NCBI GenBank assembly: GCA_905183005.1
Contig: CAJJDO010000147.1
Location: forward strand, 187,521-251,520
Length of the DNA: 64,000 nucleotides
Origin: Paramecium pentaurelia
Lineage: Eukaryota; Ciliophora; Oligohymenophorea; Peniculida; Parameciidae
Direction: 5' to 3'
Below are positions 1 to 12,286 of this stretch, one piece after another. Within the stretch, counting starts at the first letter, position 1. Every line of letters begins with the position of its first letter. Made by a program: the position numbers and the translations under genes. Below the pieces are notes generated by a model, which was not told the origin of the DNA, made no database searches, and was given only the letters and a program-made list of their open reading frames with translations.

Positions 1-849
1 CCTGATTTATAATATAGTACCAAAATTTATCAAATTCCTTAATTTTTTTCTAATTATCTAATTATTCTCTATTATCATGAATGTTTGTCTTCTTAAAAAT
101 GTTTACAGGATTTTCTCTATTTCAAATGCTTTCATATTTACTTATTATATTTTACAAATATCTAATTTTTGTAATTTTAGAAATATTATAGCATAATTAA
201 TTAAATAATATATTATATGTAGTCATATTCATATAATGATTTCTACTGGATTTACTAATAAATCTTTAAATATAAAGAAAATTGAAAAATAATATTGAAT
301 TTTATATAATTATGAGAATCATCCATAAGTTATAAGGATATTGAAACAGAAGTAATTAGAAAATCTAACTTAATTAAATATTCTGTCTTTAAAAATTATA
401 ATATACTAATCAGTATCTGGTAAACAGATAACTATAAAAATTATAAATTATATTTTTGATCATTACAAAAAAAGGCTGATTTTCTCATATTGATAGAAAA
501 TATTAATACATATCAATTTAAAATTCTTATATTGTTCATCTAATGATTTATTATTAATAATAAATAAATATTATAATATTCAAATTAACTGATCTAATAA
601 TTTACACATTTCCATTCTCTTAAACAATATCAATAAATTTCATTATTAAAATCCTTTAATAATTTTTGATTATTATATTTAGTAAGTATCTCCTATAAAT
701 CAAATATATATATAATAAAGTAATCAATTATATAAGAGAACTACTTATTATTTCTATATAATAAATAAAATAATCTAAACTTTTCAAATGTGATTAGATT
801 AAAATAAAAAATTAATAAATAGATTGAAACTAATCATTATTAACTAAAT
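1..849. other. AT-rich intergenic stretch
   Basis: No convincing coding segment or RNA was seen on either strand. The sequence is mostly A/T with short homopolymer runs. Confidence 0.5.
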
Positions 850-1260
850 TCAAGCAAAATATAATTGAGTTGTTGTAAAACACTAGTCCATATTACCAAT
901 CCTTTTTATAGGCACTCTTTATTTATTAAGACTGCTACAAGTATGTTTCGGAGTATATGATTAATTTGAAGGTGATCGATTACTACTGTTATGAAATCCT
1001 GTTTAATCTCTTGTTATGCGAAATGATTGTTATGTAGTTACAGTTCTTGGTCTTGAAGTACTTTCCCTTTCTACTTTGTTTGTGTATATTGATCTCAGAA
1101 TTTTATTAAGTGCTTTGTTATTCATGACAGCTTAATCACATAATTCTGTTAATTAAATCATATCATTCAATTCTTCTTCTTGCTTTCTTAATTTATATAA
1201 GGTTTTAGCTAAGTTTTATGTTGAAGATGCATAGATGGGTTTCAATTTATTTGATTTCAT
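850..1260 (-). CDS. hypothetical protein, 136 aa
   Basis: This is a single-exon frame that opens with ATG at 1260 and closes with TGA at 850-852; internal TAA and TAG are read as Gln. The N-terminal third is charged and probably helical (KLRKQEEELNDM). The rest is rich in Ser, Thr, Arg and Asn and looks disordered. I do not recognise a family. No signal peptide or membrane segment is visible. It lies head-in on the same strand as the MORN gene that follows at higher coordinates. Codon choice and the lack of TGA over 136 codons argue for a real gene, but it could be longer if an upstream exon was missed. Confidence 0.6.
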
Positions 1261-1417
1261 TATATGATTATTATTATGTATAAATGATTTAATCAATTAT
1301 TTCAATAAATTAAAATAAATTAGTTAAGAACATTTATTTGTTGTTAAAGACATTCAAAATTAAGTCAGAAAAAATATAAAATATATCAAATCCAAAAAGT
1401 TATTAATTTATTAGAAA

Positions 1418-2711
1418 TCAAAAGTCCAATTCTTATTTATTCTTTAATTATTCTACTTAGTCTGGATCTAACCATTATGTTCTCTTGCCATCAGCCCATA
1501 TACCATATTTTGGTGGTTAATTAGGTAAGTAATAAGCTCCATAACCTTATTACTTACCTTCAATCCAATTTCCTATATATCTTCTTCCATCTGGCCAAAG
1601 GAATTGACCTCTTCCATGTTTTAAATCATCTTAATAATTCTAAAATAATATTAATTAATTGATTACTCCTATAAATTAACGACCATCACTCCATTTAATC
1701 TCACCAACTCCATTCATTTTATTCTATTTCCAATTTCCTTTATATACTCTTCCATCTGACCATTCATAAACTCCATATCCATGAATTTCATTATTAGCAA
1801 AAAACCCTGTATATTTAGATCCATCAGCAAAATATAGTGTTCCATGGCCTTCTTTTCTACCTTCTTAATATTCTCCTTCATATCTAGCACCATCAGGCCA
1901 TGTTTCAACTCCCTTACCTGATTATTTATCATTAAACCACTTATAAATAATATAATAATAATACTTAACCCTCATATCTAGCACCGTTAACATGTTAATA
2001 AACACCTATTCCATGAGCTTTATCATCAAGCCATTCTCCTTCATAAACATCACCATCCGCATGAATCAATTTTCCTTTTCCACAACATCTACCTTCAATC
2101 CATTATCCTTCATAAATTGAACCATCTGGCCATATTTATTTTCCTTGACCATCTCGTTTTCCTTTTAACCATTCACCTTCATAGACTGCTCCTTTGTCAA
2201 GTGTTTTTGCTGCTAATTTGATACGAACATCACTCATAGTATCATCTTATTCTGCTTTTTACACTTTTTGATTAAATTCCAAGTTTTTATTTTTTTTTTT
2301 TTAAAAAACAGAATTTTTGTTTGGCTTTTCTTGAAGATCATATTTTGTAATAGGACCATCATCTTCAAAATGTTTAAGTTTTGAAGTAGGAGTAGGAGTT
2401 TATTTATCAGATTAATTATATGCTGACTCTTTCTTTTATTTGGTTTATTCATTTTCATTTTAGGACACTTTAGCATTAAGTAGAATTTAATCTTCTTTGT
2501 TTTTAAGTTTTTTTTTCTCTAATTCTTATTATTCATGTATACGATCCTCTTCAAATTTATCTCGTTGTTTTTAGACAGAATGATGAGAGAGTTTAACTTT
2601 GGAATCATCCATATCTGGATTACCTTCATCAACATTTATCTCACTTTTCTAATGTGTTCGTAAACCATATTCTTAGTCTTTGTTACAACAACTAGTTTAG
2701 CAAGTACCCAT
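1418..2711 (-). CDS. MORN-repeat protein with N-terminal acylation motif
   Basis: The coding exons are 2711-1965, 1939-1667 and 1639-1418, giving 413 aa. The introns are 25 nt (1940-1964, ending AAG) and 27 nt (1640-1666, ending TAG). The protein begins MGTCQTSCC: Gly2 followed by three cysteines is the classic pattern for N-myristoylation plus palmitoylation, so membrane attachment is likely. Residues about 20-170 are charged and low in complexity. From about residue 175 to near the end there are nine MORN repeats of the form YEGxWxxxxxxGxGxxxxxDG. MORN repeats commonly tether proteins to membranes or scaffold cortical and phosphoinositide-linked complexes. The exact role here is unknown. 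Confidence 0.85.
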
Positions 2712-2736
2712 AAAAATATATATATATATAATCAAT

Positions 2737-3060
2737 TCAAAATTTTAATTGTTTACTTTTCTGAACATATATGAATTTTTCATCTTTTGAGAGATTACGC
2801 CACATGTGTTTGAGTGTTTCTAATCTCTCCTTGAAGCCATATTCAGGATGTTATTTTTTAACTTCAATAATATGATCAAGTTTGAACAATTTGAAAGCAC
2901 TTTTGTTTTTTTGGTCTTTTGGAGTAAAGTGTAAGGGAGGTAGTTCTTCAGGATTGAGTCTATTTTGATAAAGAATGAATTACATTTATTAGTTCTCTGC
3001 CCATAGTTACCAATCTTTCATAGCTTTTTCACAATCTTGGAAGTGTTTGGTTTAGTTCAT
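2737..3060 (-). CDS. small HMG-box-like protein, 107 aa
   Basis: The gene is a single exon from ATG at 3060 to TGA at 2737-2739. Residues about 43-105 match the HMG-box layout: NKSAFKLF, then KKQHPEYGFKERLETL, then MWRNLSKDEKFIYVQKS. The core aromatic residues and the P and W/K positions sit where the fold expects them. HMG boxes bend DNA in chromatin and transcription factors; some bind without sequence preference. It ends 25 bp from the start of the MORN gene on the same strand and lies head to head, 78 bp away, with the Kelch gene, so that gap must hold both promoters. A divergent HMG box is the most likely reading. Confidence 0.65.
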
Positions 3061-3138
3061 TAATTTATGTAATAGTTATTTTGGAAGAAAATTGAAATTG
3101 ACAATAGTAAGTGATTAATTCAAATTTATTAGAGAAAC

Positions 3139-5022
3139 ATGGTCGTACACCAAAGGTAGAGGAATGTGTCAATTTAGTATATTTGATTGATCAGAATAGA
3201 TATTTATACTTTGGAGGCAAGAACCCATTTAATATTAAGGATTTATAATAGGAAGGTATACAATTAAAATTAAGTAATAGAGAAGTAACCATCTCCTCCA
3301 AAAACAGATGGAATATCATTTAAAATAGGTGCTCCTAAATAAACAAGAGTGAGTAGTCCATTTAGTAATTAAGAATGCTAAGATTATGTGTACATTTTAG
3401 ATCCAGCTACATATTAATGGAGTATTAAGAAATGTACAGGGAAACCTCCAACTAGAAGAACAAGTGCATAGGTTTGGTATGAAGCACCATTGTTATATGT
3501 ATATGGAGGGATTACATATGAGAATAAAACTGTTAGTGATTTGTATATATTGAATACAGAGAAATTTGTTTGGAAACGATTTTTTTATTTAGAAGGTCCT
3601 CCAGGTAGATTACATTTTGGATTTTCAACATAAGGGATGAAGAAATATTTAATGGGAGGTGCAAGTATGCCAGAAAATTTATTAATGGATGATGTATGGT
3701 AATTGTCTGTAAGAAATATTTATAAATAAATTAGTTTGAAAATGTGGCATGGGAAACTCAATCTTTGGAATTACCAGGAATTACTTGGGAGAAACTTCCA
3801 TTTGATGATATGCCAGCTATAAAAGCACATACAATGATATAGGTATCAGATAAAGAATTACTTGTATATGGAGGATTTAATAAATAAAAATAATGTTAAG
3901 ATCGTTGTCTTTTATTAGATATAGAGACATATGATATAAGTTAATTAGAATTAAAAGGATAATCACCTGGATAGAGAGCATTTCATGTATACAATTATAT
4001 TATATTAAAAGGAATTATTAGTAGTTAAAGAGAATTTACTTTGTTTATATGGAGGATATAATGTAAATGAAAATTAATTAAAGAATTCAGAACCATTAAA
4101 TGATTTATATTTATTGAATTTAAATGAAGGTTATTGGTCTAAACCTTTAGCTGGTGGATATATTCCAACTCCTAGATTTGGTTATGTAATGTCATGCAAT
4201 CAAAATGAAGTTCATGGAGAAATAATGTTATTGGGAGGAAGATTGAATGATGGAACTGTAGATTAATGTATTTATGTATTACATGAATTGGATATGGAGG
4301 CAAGAGAGGCTTGGGATGAAAAAGATGAATAAGAGAAAAATAAATATGATACATATAGAGAATTAAAGAAAGAAAATAAAAATGTTACTGTTCCTACAAT
4401 GACTTTAGTATTTGATGAAGCTGAAAAAATTATATTAGAATAGAAAAGAATTATAGGTGAGAAAGAAAAGGATTTAAAATAATTATAATAGAATTCACAT
4501 TAACTTGAATAAAAGGCTGAAAAATTATAAGAATAAATTGATATTGGAAAATTGAAAATGGATTAAGATCTTGAAAATACTAGAATTGAAATAACTGAAC
4601 TTAATTAGAAAGCTGATCAAAGTCAATCAACAATAGATAAAATATTATAATTGTTAACATTTGAAAGGAAAAAAAGGAAATTAGTTTATAGAAAGGCTTT
4701 GGCTTTAGAAGATCTTTATAGAAAAACATCTTTATATATTTTTGAAATGGATAAAGTTTTTGTTAAAGGATAGAGTGAGAATCTCTTAGAGACATCTATT
4801 AATGAAGATATATTAAATCTTATTGATTAAAGAAAACAAGAATATAAAAATATTCTTATTTCCTTTCATAAATCTTTTGAAGAGAGATACAAACAAGAAA
4901 TGTAAGTAAGACAACAAATTAGAAGCAATAAAGATATTCTTAAATAATTCCATAATATTAATGAAATTTACAAAAAGACATTACTTAAAGAAGATAGAGA
5001 ATACTTAGACAAAAAAATATGA
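3139..5022 (+). CDS. Kelch-repeat protein with long C-terminal coiled coil
   Basis: The exons are 3139-3176, 3200-3255, 3281-3708, 3735-3986 and 4012-5022, giving 594 aa. The four introns are 23-26 nt; the last (3987-4011) ends AAG and its removal is needed to join two Kelch blades. Residues about 15-345 carry Kelch repeats with repeated YxYGG or LxGG turns (YLYFGGKN, LYVYGGIT, LVYGGFN, LCLYGGYN, MLLGGRL), each followed by a W-containing strand. These would form a beta-propeller for protein binding. Residues about 350-594 are charged, Gln-rich and predicted coiled coil. No BTB or F-box domain is seen. It converges with the next gene, with only 23 bp between the stops. Confidence 0.85.
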
Positions 5023-5045
5023 TTTATTATAATTTAATTCATATA

Positions 5046-6301
5046 TCATTATACCAACTAAGATATGTATTCCATTTTAAATGTAAAACATATACCTGTT
5101 TTTTGAATGAATGCCAAGTAATTAACCTTATTTTACTCATATACTGAACAACATTATGCTGGTTATTCCAATAGTTCTTGAGGAGCTATTTTATCTTCAT
5201 AATCATATAAACACAATTTTTCTTCTTATTTCTAATGTAATATAATTGTCAATTTATACAATAATATATGAAACTACTAAGATAGAATTAGTCTTTATTG
5301 TTTGAATCAAATTAATTTATTTATATGGTATATCTTTTAAAATTTCTAATCTTCTTTAGTTTGTAATAGTATAAATCTTAATGTAATCTTCTAAACCTAA
5401 AAATAATTTGGATTTATTTGTCAATATTTTTTTTACTTTCTATTTCGAAACTACCAAATTTTCAATTGTTAAAGTAATCTAATCCCAAATTGTGATTGAG
5501 TTCTTTCCTCCAATAAATAATATCTTCCAATCCGTATGAAATGCTGTTACATTTTCTTTCAATAAAAAACTACTTATAAGCTCCATTTTATTCAAGGACC
5601 AAATCTTGACTTTCATTTCCTCTCCTATACTATATAATTTGTCACCCCCTTCACTTATTAAAATTTATAGCATTCCGGGTTTATCAATTATTTTAGGTTA
5701 CATCAAATCTTTTTTAATTTTGATATTCTTTCTTCCTTCAGCTAAGAATTTCAAGATACTCCCTTTTTAAGTTGCTAAATAAATATGTCCATTTTGCTCA
5801 TCCAACCTAAAATATGCTAAATCAATAAATCCAGCATCTTCTGAAATAGTTAGAATGCTTTAAACATTCTCATTCTTAGTCTACTAAGATGAAACATCAA
5901 AGATATAAAACTTTGTACCACCTATTCCGAAAATGATATTTTCATTTATAAGTAGCATTTTTGTAATTTCTGATCCTTCAAGTGTAAAGTTAAATTACTT
6001 TTCATCATTAACTTCTAATACTGTATCATTTTCAAGTGAATTATTATTTTACGTAGATGCTTTATATACATTTCTAAATAATTACATATTTAATTTGGAA
6101 CTAAAGTATTAATATTTGATGTTTAATATTTTTAAAAAATATCATAATTATATTATTAATTCTCTTCTGTTTTAATATTATTTATTTTTTAATCTACTAA
6201 TTATTTATTTTAATGAACTGGTTAAGTAATTGATTTATTTATTTACTATTTATTACTTGAAACTTAAACATTTTGATCCTTTTAAATTTATATCGATTCT
6301 A

Positions 6302-6368
<67 letters not shown>

Positions 6369-7112
6369 AATTGGTTTAAAAGAAGGAACACTTTAATTAT
6401 TACTCAATTATTCTATGAGAATATTTGGGAATAAGTTTTTAATATTTTTTTGGAAAGTATCAAATAAATTTAGATATTCCTCAGTTATTGTTTAAGCAGC
6501 TCTTTAGAATTTTGAAACAATAATTTCCATATTATTAATATCCTCATTTAAAAATTTAGGAGGACCGATATTCTTGACTTTAAATGGTATCTTATCAGAA
6601 TTAGGTTTAAAGGATTCAATTTCTGCAAGAAGACTATTGAAATTTTCGATAGATGGTTCTAATTCAAATTATTATAAGATTAAAAATTATTTTTATTTGG
6701 ATGTATCAGATTGAGTTGAATAGATTTATTTTTTTACACTAAATAAATATATTTGTTATTTAATTACTGATAAATTGATGCTTTGATTTGATTGAATATG
6801 TCATTAAAAAATGTGTAAGAATAATCTAATGTTGCTTCAATTTAATGAAGATGATTATTCAAACTAAAATGAAGAAATAATTCAATACTCGTTATATTAT
6901 TTTTTCAAAGATTCTAAATTATAAGGATTTATTTGATCTTAATAAATTTTAGTGAATGTTCTTAATGAAATTTTTTTACACACTTAATGATTTAATTAAC
7001 AATGGGAACACAATAATTTGCGATTTTTGCATTAGTGATTAGTACAAACCATATTTAGAAATTCAGAATCATGATCTGGTAGTTCACAGGATGAATAATT
7101 TTTAGGTTTCAT
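5046..7112 (-). CDS. Cys/His zinc-finger, polyQ, coiled-coil and propeller-like protein
   Basis: The exons are 7112-6889, 6863-6768, 6738-6086, 6059-5260 and 5231-5046, giving 652 aa. The introns are 25, 29, 26 and 28 nt; the third ends AAG. The N-terminus has a B-box-like Cys/His cluster (VCTNHQC, then LLCSHCQLNHQVC). A helical region follows, then 20 consecutive Gln at residues about 233-252, all coded by TAA. From about residue 320 the chain shows repeated beta-rich motifs (GIGGTKFYIFDV, LFIGGKNSITIWDQ, FLGLEDYIKIYT) like a WD40 or quinoprotein propeller. This B-box/coil/propeller layout resembles TRIM-like proteins, but no RING is present. The function is unknown. Confidence 0.75.
6303..6362 (-). 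repeat. (TAA)20 microsatellite coding polyglutamine
   Basis: Twenty uninterrupted TAA triplets on the minus strand lie in frame inside the 652-aa gene and code for 20 Gln under the ciliate code. Under the standard code the same tract would be 20 stop codons. Confidence 0.9.
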
Positions 7113-7188
7113 AATAATTAAATAATATCTTTAATTTTTTATAGAAAATATATAATTTAATACTCTTATAGATTTATATAAATATATA

Positions 7189-8123
7189 TCAAACTTTTGT
7201 CTCAATTCTTTTCTTCCTTTATGAATTAGCATAATAAATATTATTTTTAAATTTCTATTTAAGAAAATTAATATCGTTTGCATTATTATAATTACGAGCT
7301 GATGATACTAATTTAATTTCTGGAAGAGGACAAGCTAATTTTGGAGATATTTATTTCCTTTAAGGAGAATTACTATGTAATTATCCATTCATCTCAGTCA
7401 AACTTTGACAAGACATGTAACTTAAGAAAGGATTGCTATTTGTCAATTCTTTTTATTGTAAAGTTTTCTCTGTTTTTTCATTAACATAACTCAAGATTGA
7501 AGCAAAGGGTTTTTTAGATTTTCGAGATATATTTAATACTACTTTAGGTTATTCAGATTCAATGATAGATTATCGAATCTTAGGTTTTTTAACTTCTAGA
7601 ACAGGTTCATCAATAGGTTATTAGGATTATTAAAGCATTAATAATTAAATTTCACTGTTTCTTTGATTATTAATACTATTCTAATTTCCAATATTACGAA
7701 GTGTTGTTTAATGTTTAATTAAGATACTAGACATACGTTTAAATAGAGTTTTCTTTCTTTCCTTTGTTTTTAAAATCTCATTCAATAATATTTACTATTA
7801 CTATACACAAGTCTTTGGATATAAACAATTAAGATGCATCTAATTACATAATTAATAAAATTCGATACTTGTTTCTCTGATAATGGTTCAATACCACTCT
7901 TTCTTCTTTGTTATTTTCTAGTATGATGAATAACTTTAAGATCAAAGCTTTTACATATTCTATTTTATTCATTCTCTTAAGTTCGTATTCTTAAACTTCT
8001 CAAAATTCTCATTCGATTAATTGGAGATTCACTTTTTGGAATAGAACCAAAGTAAGAATGTTAACTTTTACTTGAGAGTAGATCAATTACTAAATCATTA
8101 GATATTAATACTTTTAGTTGCAT
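7189..8123 (-). CDS. hypothetical basic protein, 301 aa
   Basis: Two exons, 8123-7869 and 7839-7189, are joined over a 29-nt GTA..TAG intron. The protein is rich in Lys, Arg, Ser and Asn, with clusters such as RMRILRSLRIRT and KQQRRKSG, and looks largely disordered. No domain, signal peptide or membrane segment is recognised. The basic clusters could be nuclear localisation or phosphorylation sites, but that is inference. The start ATG is the first in frame after an AT-rich upstream stretch. Confidence 0.6.
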
Positions 8124-8714
8124 AGTTTTTGGAAAGTGTTTTATTTAAAGCTCTTTTGTTTCTACATTAGATTTATTTTGAAGATTCCATTATCAAATAC
8201 TTAAAATTATAAATGTTTGAATTAAGTAATCATTTAATTGCTATATGTTATTGATTTATTGAATTCAATTCCATTTAATATAATAAGTTGATAAATAATA
8301 ATTGAATCTTAATAATAAATAAGTATAATATATACAATACATTAAGAATGTTTTAGTTGAAATCATACTCTTATTAAATGAATAATACATACTGGTTAAA
8401 ATTCTATAAGATAATTAACTTAAATATAAGAAAGAATAAAAAATAATGAAAATGTAAATATTTACAATTATAATGTATTAAATAAGATTCTTTTTCATAA
8501 TAAATACTTATTAATTATAAACTCATATTTTTTAAATAAATAAGAGAAGTTATTTTTATCTATTTATTGATATATTATACAAAGATTAATATTGTATTAG
8601 ATATTAAATCAATCTATATTTAAGTTTATTAAGATTATAATAGTTTTTGAACATTCAATAATAGAAGAATAATATTAATAACATTATTATTTATGATGAA
8701 CATTATTGAATTAT
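8124..8714. other. AT-rich intergenic stretch
   Basis: The space between two genes on the minus strand shows no coding signal or RNA that I could support. Confidence 0.5.
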
Positions 8715-9818
8715 TCAATCATTTAACTGGGAATTTGTCTAATTAAAAAGAATTGACAAATCCAACTCTACTTTGGAACTTCCCTTAATGATAACCAACT
8801 TATTAAAATCATTGAATTTAATTTGTTTAGTTAGAGGATGATAATAGAAGTTTTCAACCTCTTTCTAATTGGTTTTCATTTCTAATTGAGAAATCTTACA
8901 AAGTAATTTGCTGATTTCTTTATTGTTCCAATCAGAGGATATAGCATACCTGGTTCCATGTATTGATCTGGATTCTAAGAATGGATTAAATATCTAATTA
9001 CCTATGCTATTTATACTCGATATTAATTTTTTAAATCTATGTTTTAAAGAAAATTCAGTTCGTTTTTTATTATTTGTAATAGGTGACAAACGAATTGATA
9101 ACTCTGCCCATCTTCTTCCATGTTAAAGCAGAAGCTATAGAAAGTTTAGGTCTTCTAAATCAGTCCATTCATTTCTAAATATAATGAAATTCAAATCATA
9201 CCGATTAATAGATGGATCTAACTTATTACCCCAACGTTCTCTACATTACTTAGGAGTACGAATAAACTTATTAAGACTTCGTTCATTTAGTTCTCGTGCT
9301 ATTTTACTCCATTTGTTTCCTTTTTTCATTCTTTGAAATGACCTAAAATGAATATAATTGATTACAAAATGATGTCTAAAAGCAATTTATCTTCATTTTC
9401 AGACCATGGATTATTGTAAGCTGATTAATGTAAAAACTATTAACACATTTAAGACCATTCAAATGATGTTTTATGGGTTGGCATCAGTTCATTAACATGA
9501 ATCCATTATTCTTCATTCTATGACTTATCACTTTAAATTTACTAATTTTAAGTTTAAAGGAGCTCTCATATTCAAGAGAATGCATTATAAGAAGATCATC
9601 TCTTTAGTCTCTCTGTCTTCGATAGATTGTCCTTATAAATCATAGTAAATAGATTCTAAAATTTTGAGGCTTGGAACATTATTAAAAAGGAGCCTCCATT
9701 TTTTCTTATATGGTTTTAAATCAATGGCTTGAATGTTCACAAAGTTTAATTTGGAATTTAGAGGATGGGATGATTCCTCTGTTGATTGTTAATAAGATTG
9801 AATATGAAGGAAGCTCAT
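8715..9818 (-). CDS. Myb/SANT DNA-binding protein, paralogue A
   Basis: The exons are 9818-9543, 9517-9366 and 9342-8715, giving 351 aa. The introns are 25 and 23 nt. The C-terminal half holds two tandem Myb-type repeats. The first runs PWSENEDKLLL...KWSKIARELNER...QCRERWGNKLDP. The second runs EWTDLEDLNFL...GRRWAELSIRLS...FSLKHRFKKL. The spaced Trp residues and the QCRERW recognition-helix motif are diagnostic of R2R3-like Myb proteins, which bind DNA as transcription regulators. The N-terminal about 100 residues are unassigned. It is followed 127 bp away by a paralogue with the same layout and two introns at matching positions, so the pair arose by tandem duplication. Confidence 0.85.
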
Positions 9819-9945
9819 ATTCCAAATATATTTTCAATAATCAAATTTATCGCTTTGGAATTGCGAGAATATAAAACCCAGAAATTTACATATCTTTCTC
9901 ATTTTTTAATCGGATTTAATATAATAAATATATATTGTATTGATA

Positions 9946-10954
9946 TCACAATTTGATCAAACATCCATTTTTAATGATCACTAAGCAAAACTCATGATCA
10001 GAACCCAAAAATTCACAAAAAGAATATTCTTGAGTCTGACACTTTCTGCTTTTATCTTAGAGTAGTTCAATTTTATATCGAATCATATCAGCTTCTAAAG
10101 TGTTCCAATATGGACAAATCTTGACATCAATAAATCTTTTAGCCTTCTAACCTTAAAACTATATAAAAATAGATACCATAATATTTTTTAAGTTATTTGA
10201 ATTTGTGTTTTAAAGCAAATTCAGTCCTTCTTTTATATTTAGTAATCATAGATAATTTTATAGATATTTCAGCCCATTTACGTCCATTCTGAAGTAGCAA
10301 TTATAGAAAGTTTAACTCTTCAGACTTTGACCATGGTTCTCTGTATAATGTATTATAAATACAATTACCTATTTATTTGTGGATCTAATTTATTGTTCCA
10401 TCGTTCACGACATTATTTTGCATTTCTTTATATTTCAGATTTGCAAATGAGATTGTATTAATTAGATATTGCACTCCATTTCTTTTTACAACGACTAGGA
10501 TTATCTCTAATATAAATTAGTTAAATATTACAAAATGATTTATAATAAAGCTTTATCTTCGAAACAAGACCAGGGCTATCTTGGAAGTAATGCTTTATAG
10601 AAAGATTAGAATTTAAAGCACAATTCTGATAGACTCCTGTGTTTCGGCATCAGCTTTTGTACTTTCTCCCAATCGAATCGATTCTATTTATAAAATAATT
10701 GGAATTACTTTTATACATTTTGGATTGAGACTCAAAACTATAAGTTATAAGAAAAGCTCTTCATTAACACTCCAAGTATCATTTGATCCAATTTTAGAAG
10801 ACTCATAAAGTTTGATAAAGTCATTAAAATCAGGTAGAGTTTTAAAATGTAGTTTGAGCTTTGAAGATAATTACTCTGGTTCAATTAGTTAGAGATTCTA
10901 GTAAAATAAAGCCCAATTATTAAGATCTGTAAATGAGCTTTGTGAAGAATTCAT
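9946..10954 (-). CDS. Myb/SANT DNA-binding protein, paralogue B
   Basis: The exons are 10954-10709, 10683-10532, 10506-10369, 10340-10177 and 10151-9946, giving 301 aa. The four introns are 25, 25, 28 and 25 nt; the third ends CAG and the fourth AAG. The repeats match paralogue A: PWSCFEDKALL...KWSAISNQY...QCRERWNNKLDP, then PWSKSEELNFL...GRKWAEISIKLS...FALKHKFKQL. The first two introns sit at the same protein positions as in paralogue A (just before the LMP motif and after the DII/QII motif). The other two have no partner in A, so introns were gained or lost after duplication. The C-terminus is shorter. A role as a DNA-binding regulator is likely; its target is unknown. Confidence 0.85.
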
Positions 10955-11980
10955 TTTGTTTTTTTTTTATAAGATTAATATTGTTTATCTAAAATCTAGA
11001 ATAGCAATTTAAACATAGAAATCTAATCAAAATTACACTTAATATCTGATTATTCAAATTCTCTATTAATATTCTTCTTAATCTTTATTCATTTAATTAT
11101 CAAATCTGTTAATTTTCTCATCAGATATACATTCTAAATTATACAACAAAATTTTATTTTCAGCGATAATAAACAAGTAAAAATTACATAGAAAATAATA
11201 ATTCAAACCTCTTTTTACTAATTATTTTTAATATTAATTATTAAATATAATAATAATTATTATTATGTATTTATTATTATTATCTTTTTATATCTTTATC
11301 TTTTGAATCTTATTCATTAAACTCACATTTATTCTTATTAATAATTATATATGCTGTACTTTAACTTACTTTACTTTTAGCATATTTTAATACAAATATT
11401 TTTAATAATTATTCAATAAATATAATATCAGACCGCTCTCCTTCATAATTTGATAAACTCTCTTTTTTTCTCTTAATAAAACTCAAAATTCTAATTTATA
11501 TTAATTATAACTTCCTTATTATTTTTAGCCAGTCAATAACGTTGTCATTTAAATTAAAGATTGCTGAACAATTTAAAATAAATGAAATAGAAGCATAAGA
11601 ATTAATATAAACATTTTATTTAAATATACTCATAATTCATTCATTTATATTTTAAACTTAAAAAATCAAAAGATGAAGAGTTGATATTGCTTAATTATAA
11701 ACAAAGTATTTGTTCATATATAGCTTTATTTTCTTATTTCCAGTTATTGAAGATCGAAATGGAGAACTAATATTACTTTTAAATTTTTGATTAATTTTAT
11801 TGAATTGATTTTAATTCATATAATTCTTATAATTCTTAAAGTAATATTAAAATTATATTAAAATCGAAAATCGAACAGTACAAGATTATTATTTTATATA
11901 TATATTCATAATATTTCTTAATCTTTGATTTTAAATATGATGTTTATACATTACTGTTTTTAATTAAATTAATATACAAT
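10955..11980. other. AT-rich intergenic stretch
   Basis: About 1 kb lies between a minus-strand and a plus-strand gene, so it should hold both promoters. I see no coding frame, tRNA or repeat beyond simple TTA/AAT runs near 11220-11290. Confidence 0.5.
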
Positions 11981-12286
11981 ATGACTACTTGCATAGGTCC
12001 CAAACTTAAGTTTGAATTACTACAAAACAAAATAGTTTCATTTAATTACATATATGAATTGGAGTACTAAGATTAAATTTAGAAACTAATGGAAAAGAAA
12101 GTGAGTTTTGCAGATTCTTCTATAGTATTCTTGCATTACTCAGAAGAAGAAATATTCCACTTCAGGGAAAGATTGAGAGCTTAGTTACAATAAGAGAAAA
12201 CAGAGACTTTATTTTTAAATCCTTCATTATTTGAGACAAGTTTATAAAGTAAGACGAGATCTTGTTTTAAACCAGTTGAGAATTGA
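11981..12286 (+). CDS. small hypothetical protein with RVxF-like motif, 101 aa
   Basis: The gene is a single exon from ATG at 11981 to TGA at 12284-12286. A central motif, KKVSFADSS, fits the RVxF class of short docking motifs for protein phosphatase 1 (basic residues, then V-S-F). It is followed by a charged helical stretch (YSEEEIFHFRERLRAQLQQ). No domain, signal or membrane segment is seen. A role as a phosphatase-1 partner is only an inference from one short motif. GC content is higher here than in the flanks, which supports coding. Confidence 0.6.

Noticed and set aside
4172..4354. Standard-code open frame on the minus strand
   Set aside because: It is antisense to the Kelch gene, whose own frame is coherent with Kelch motifs.
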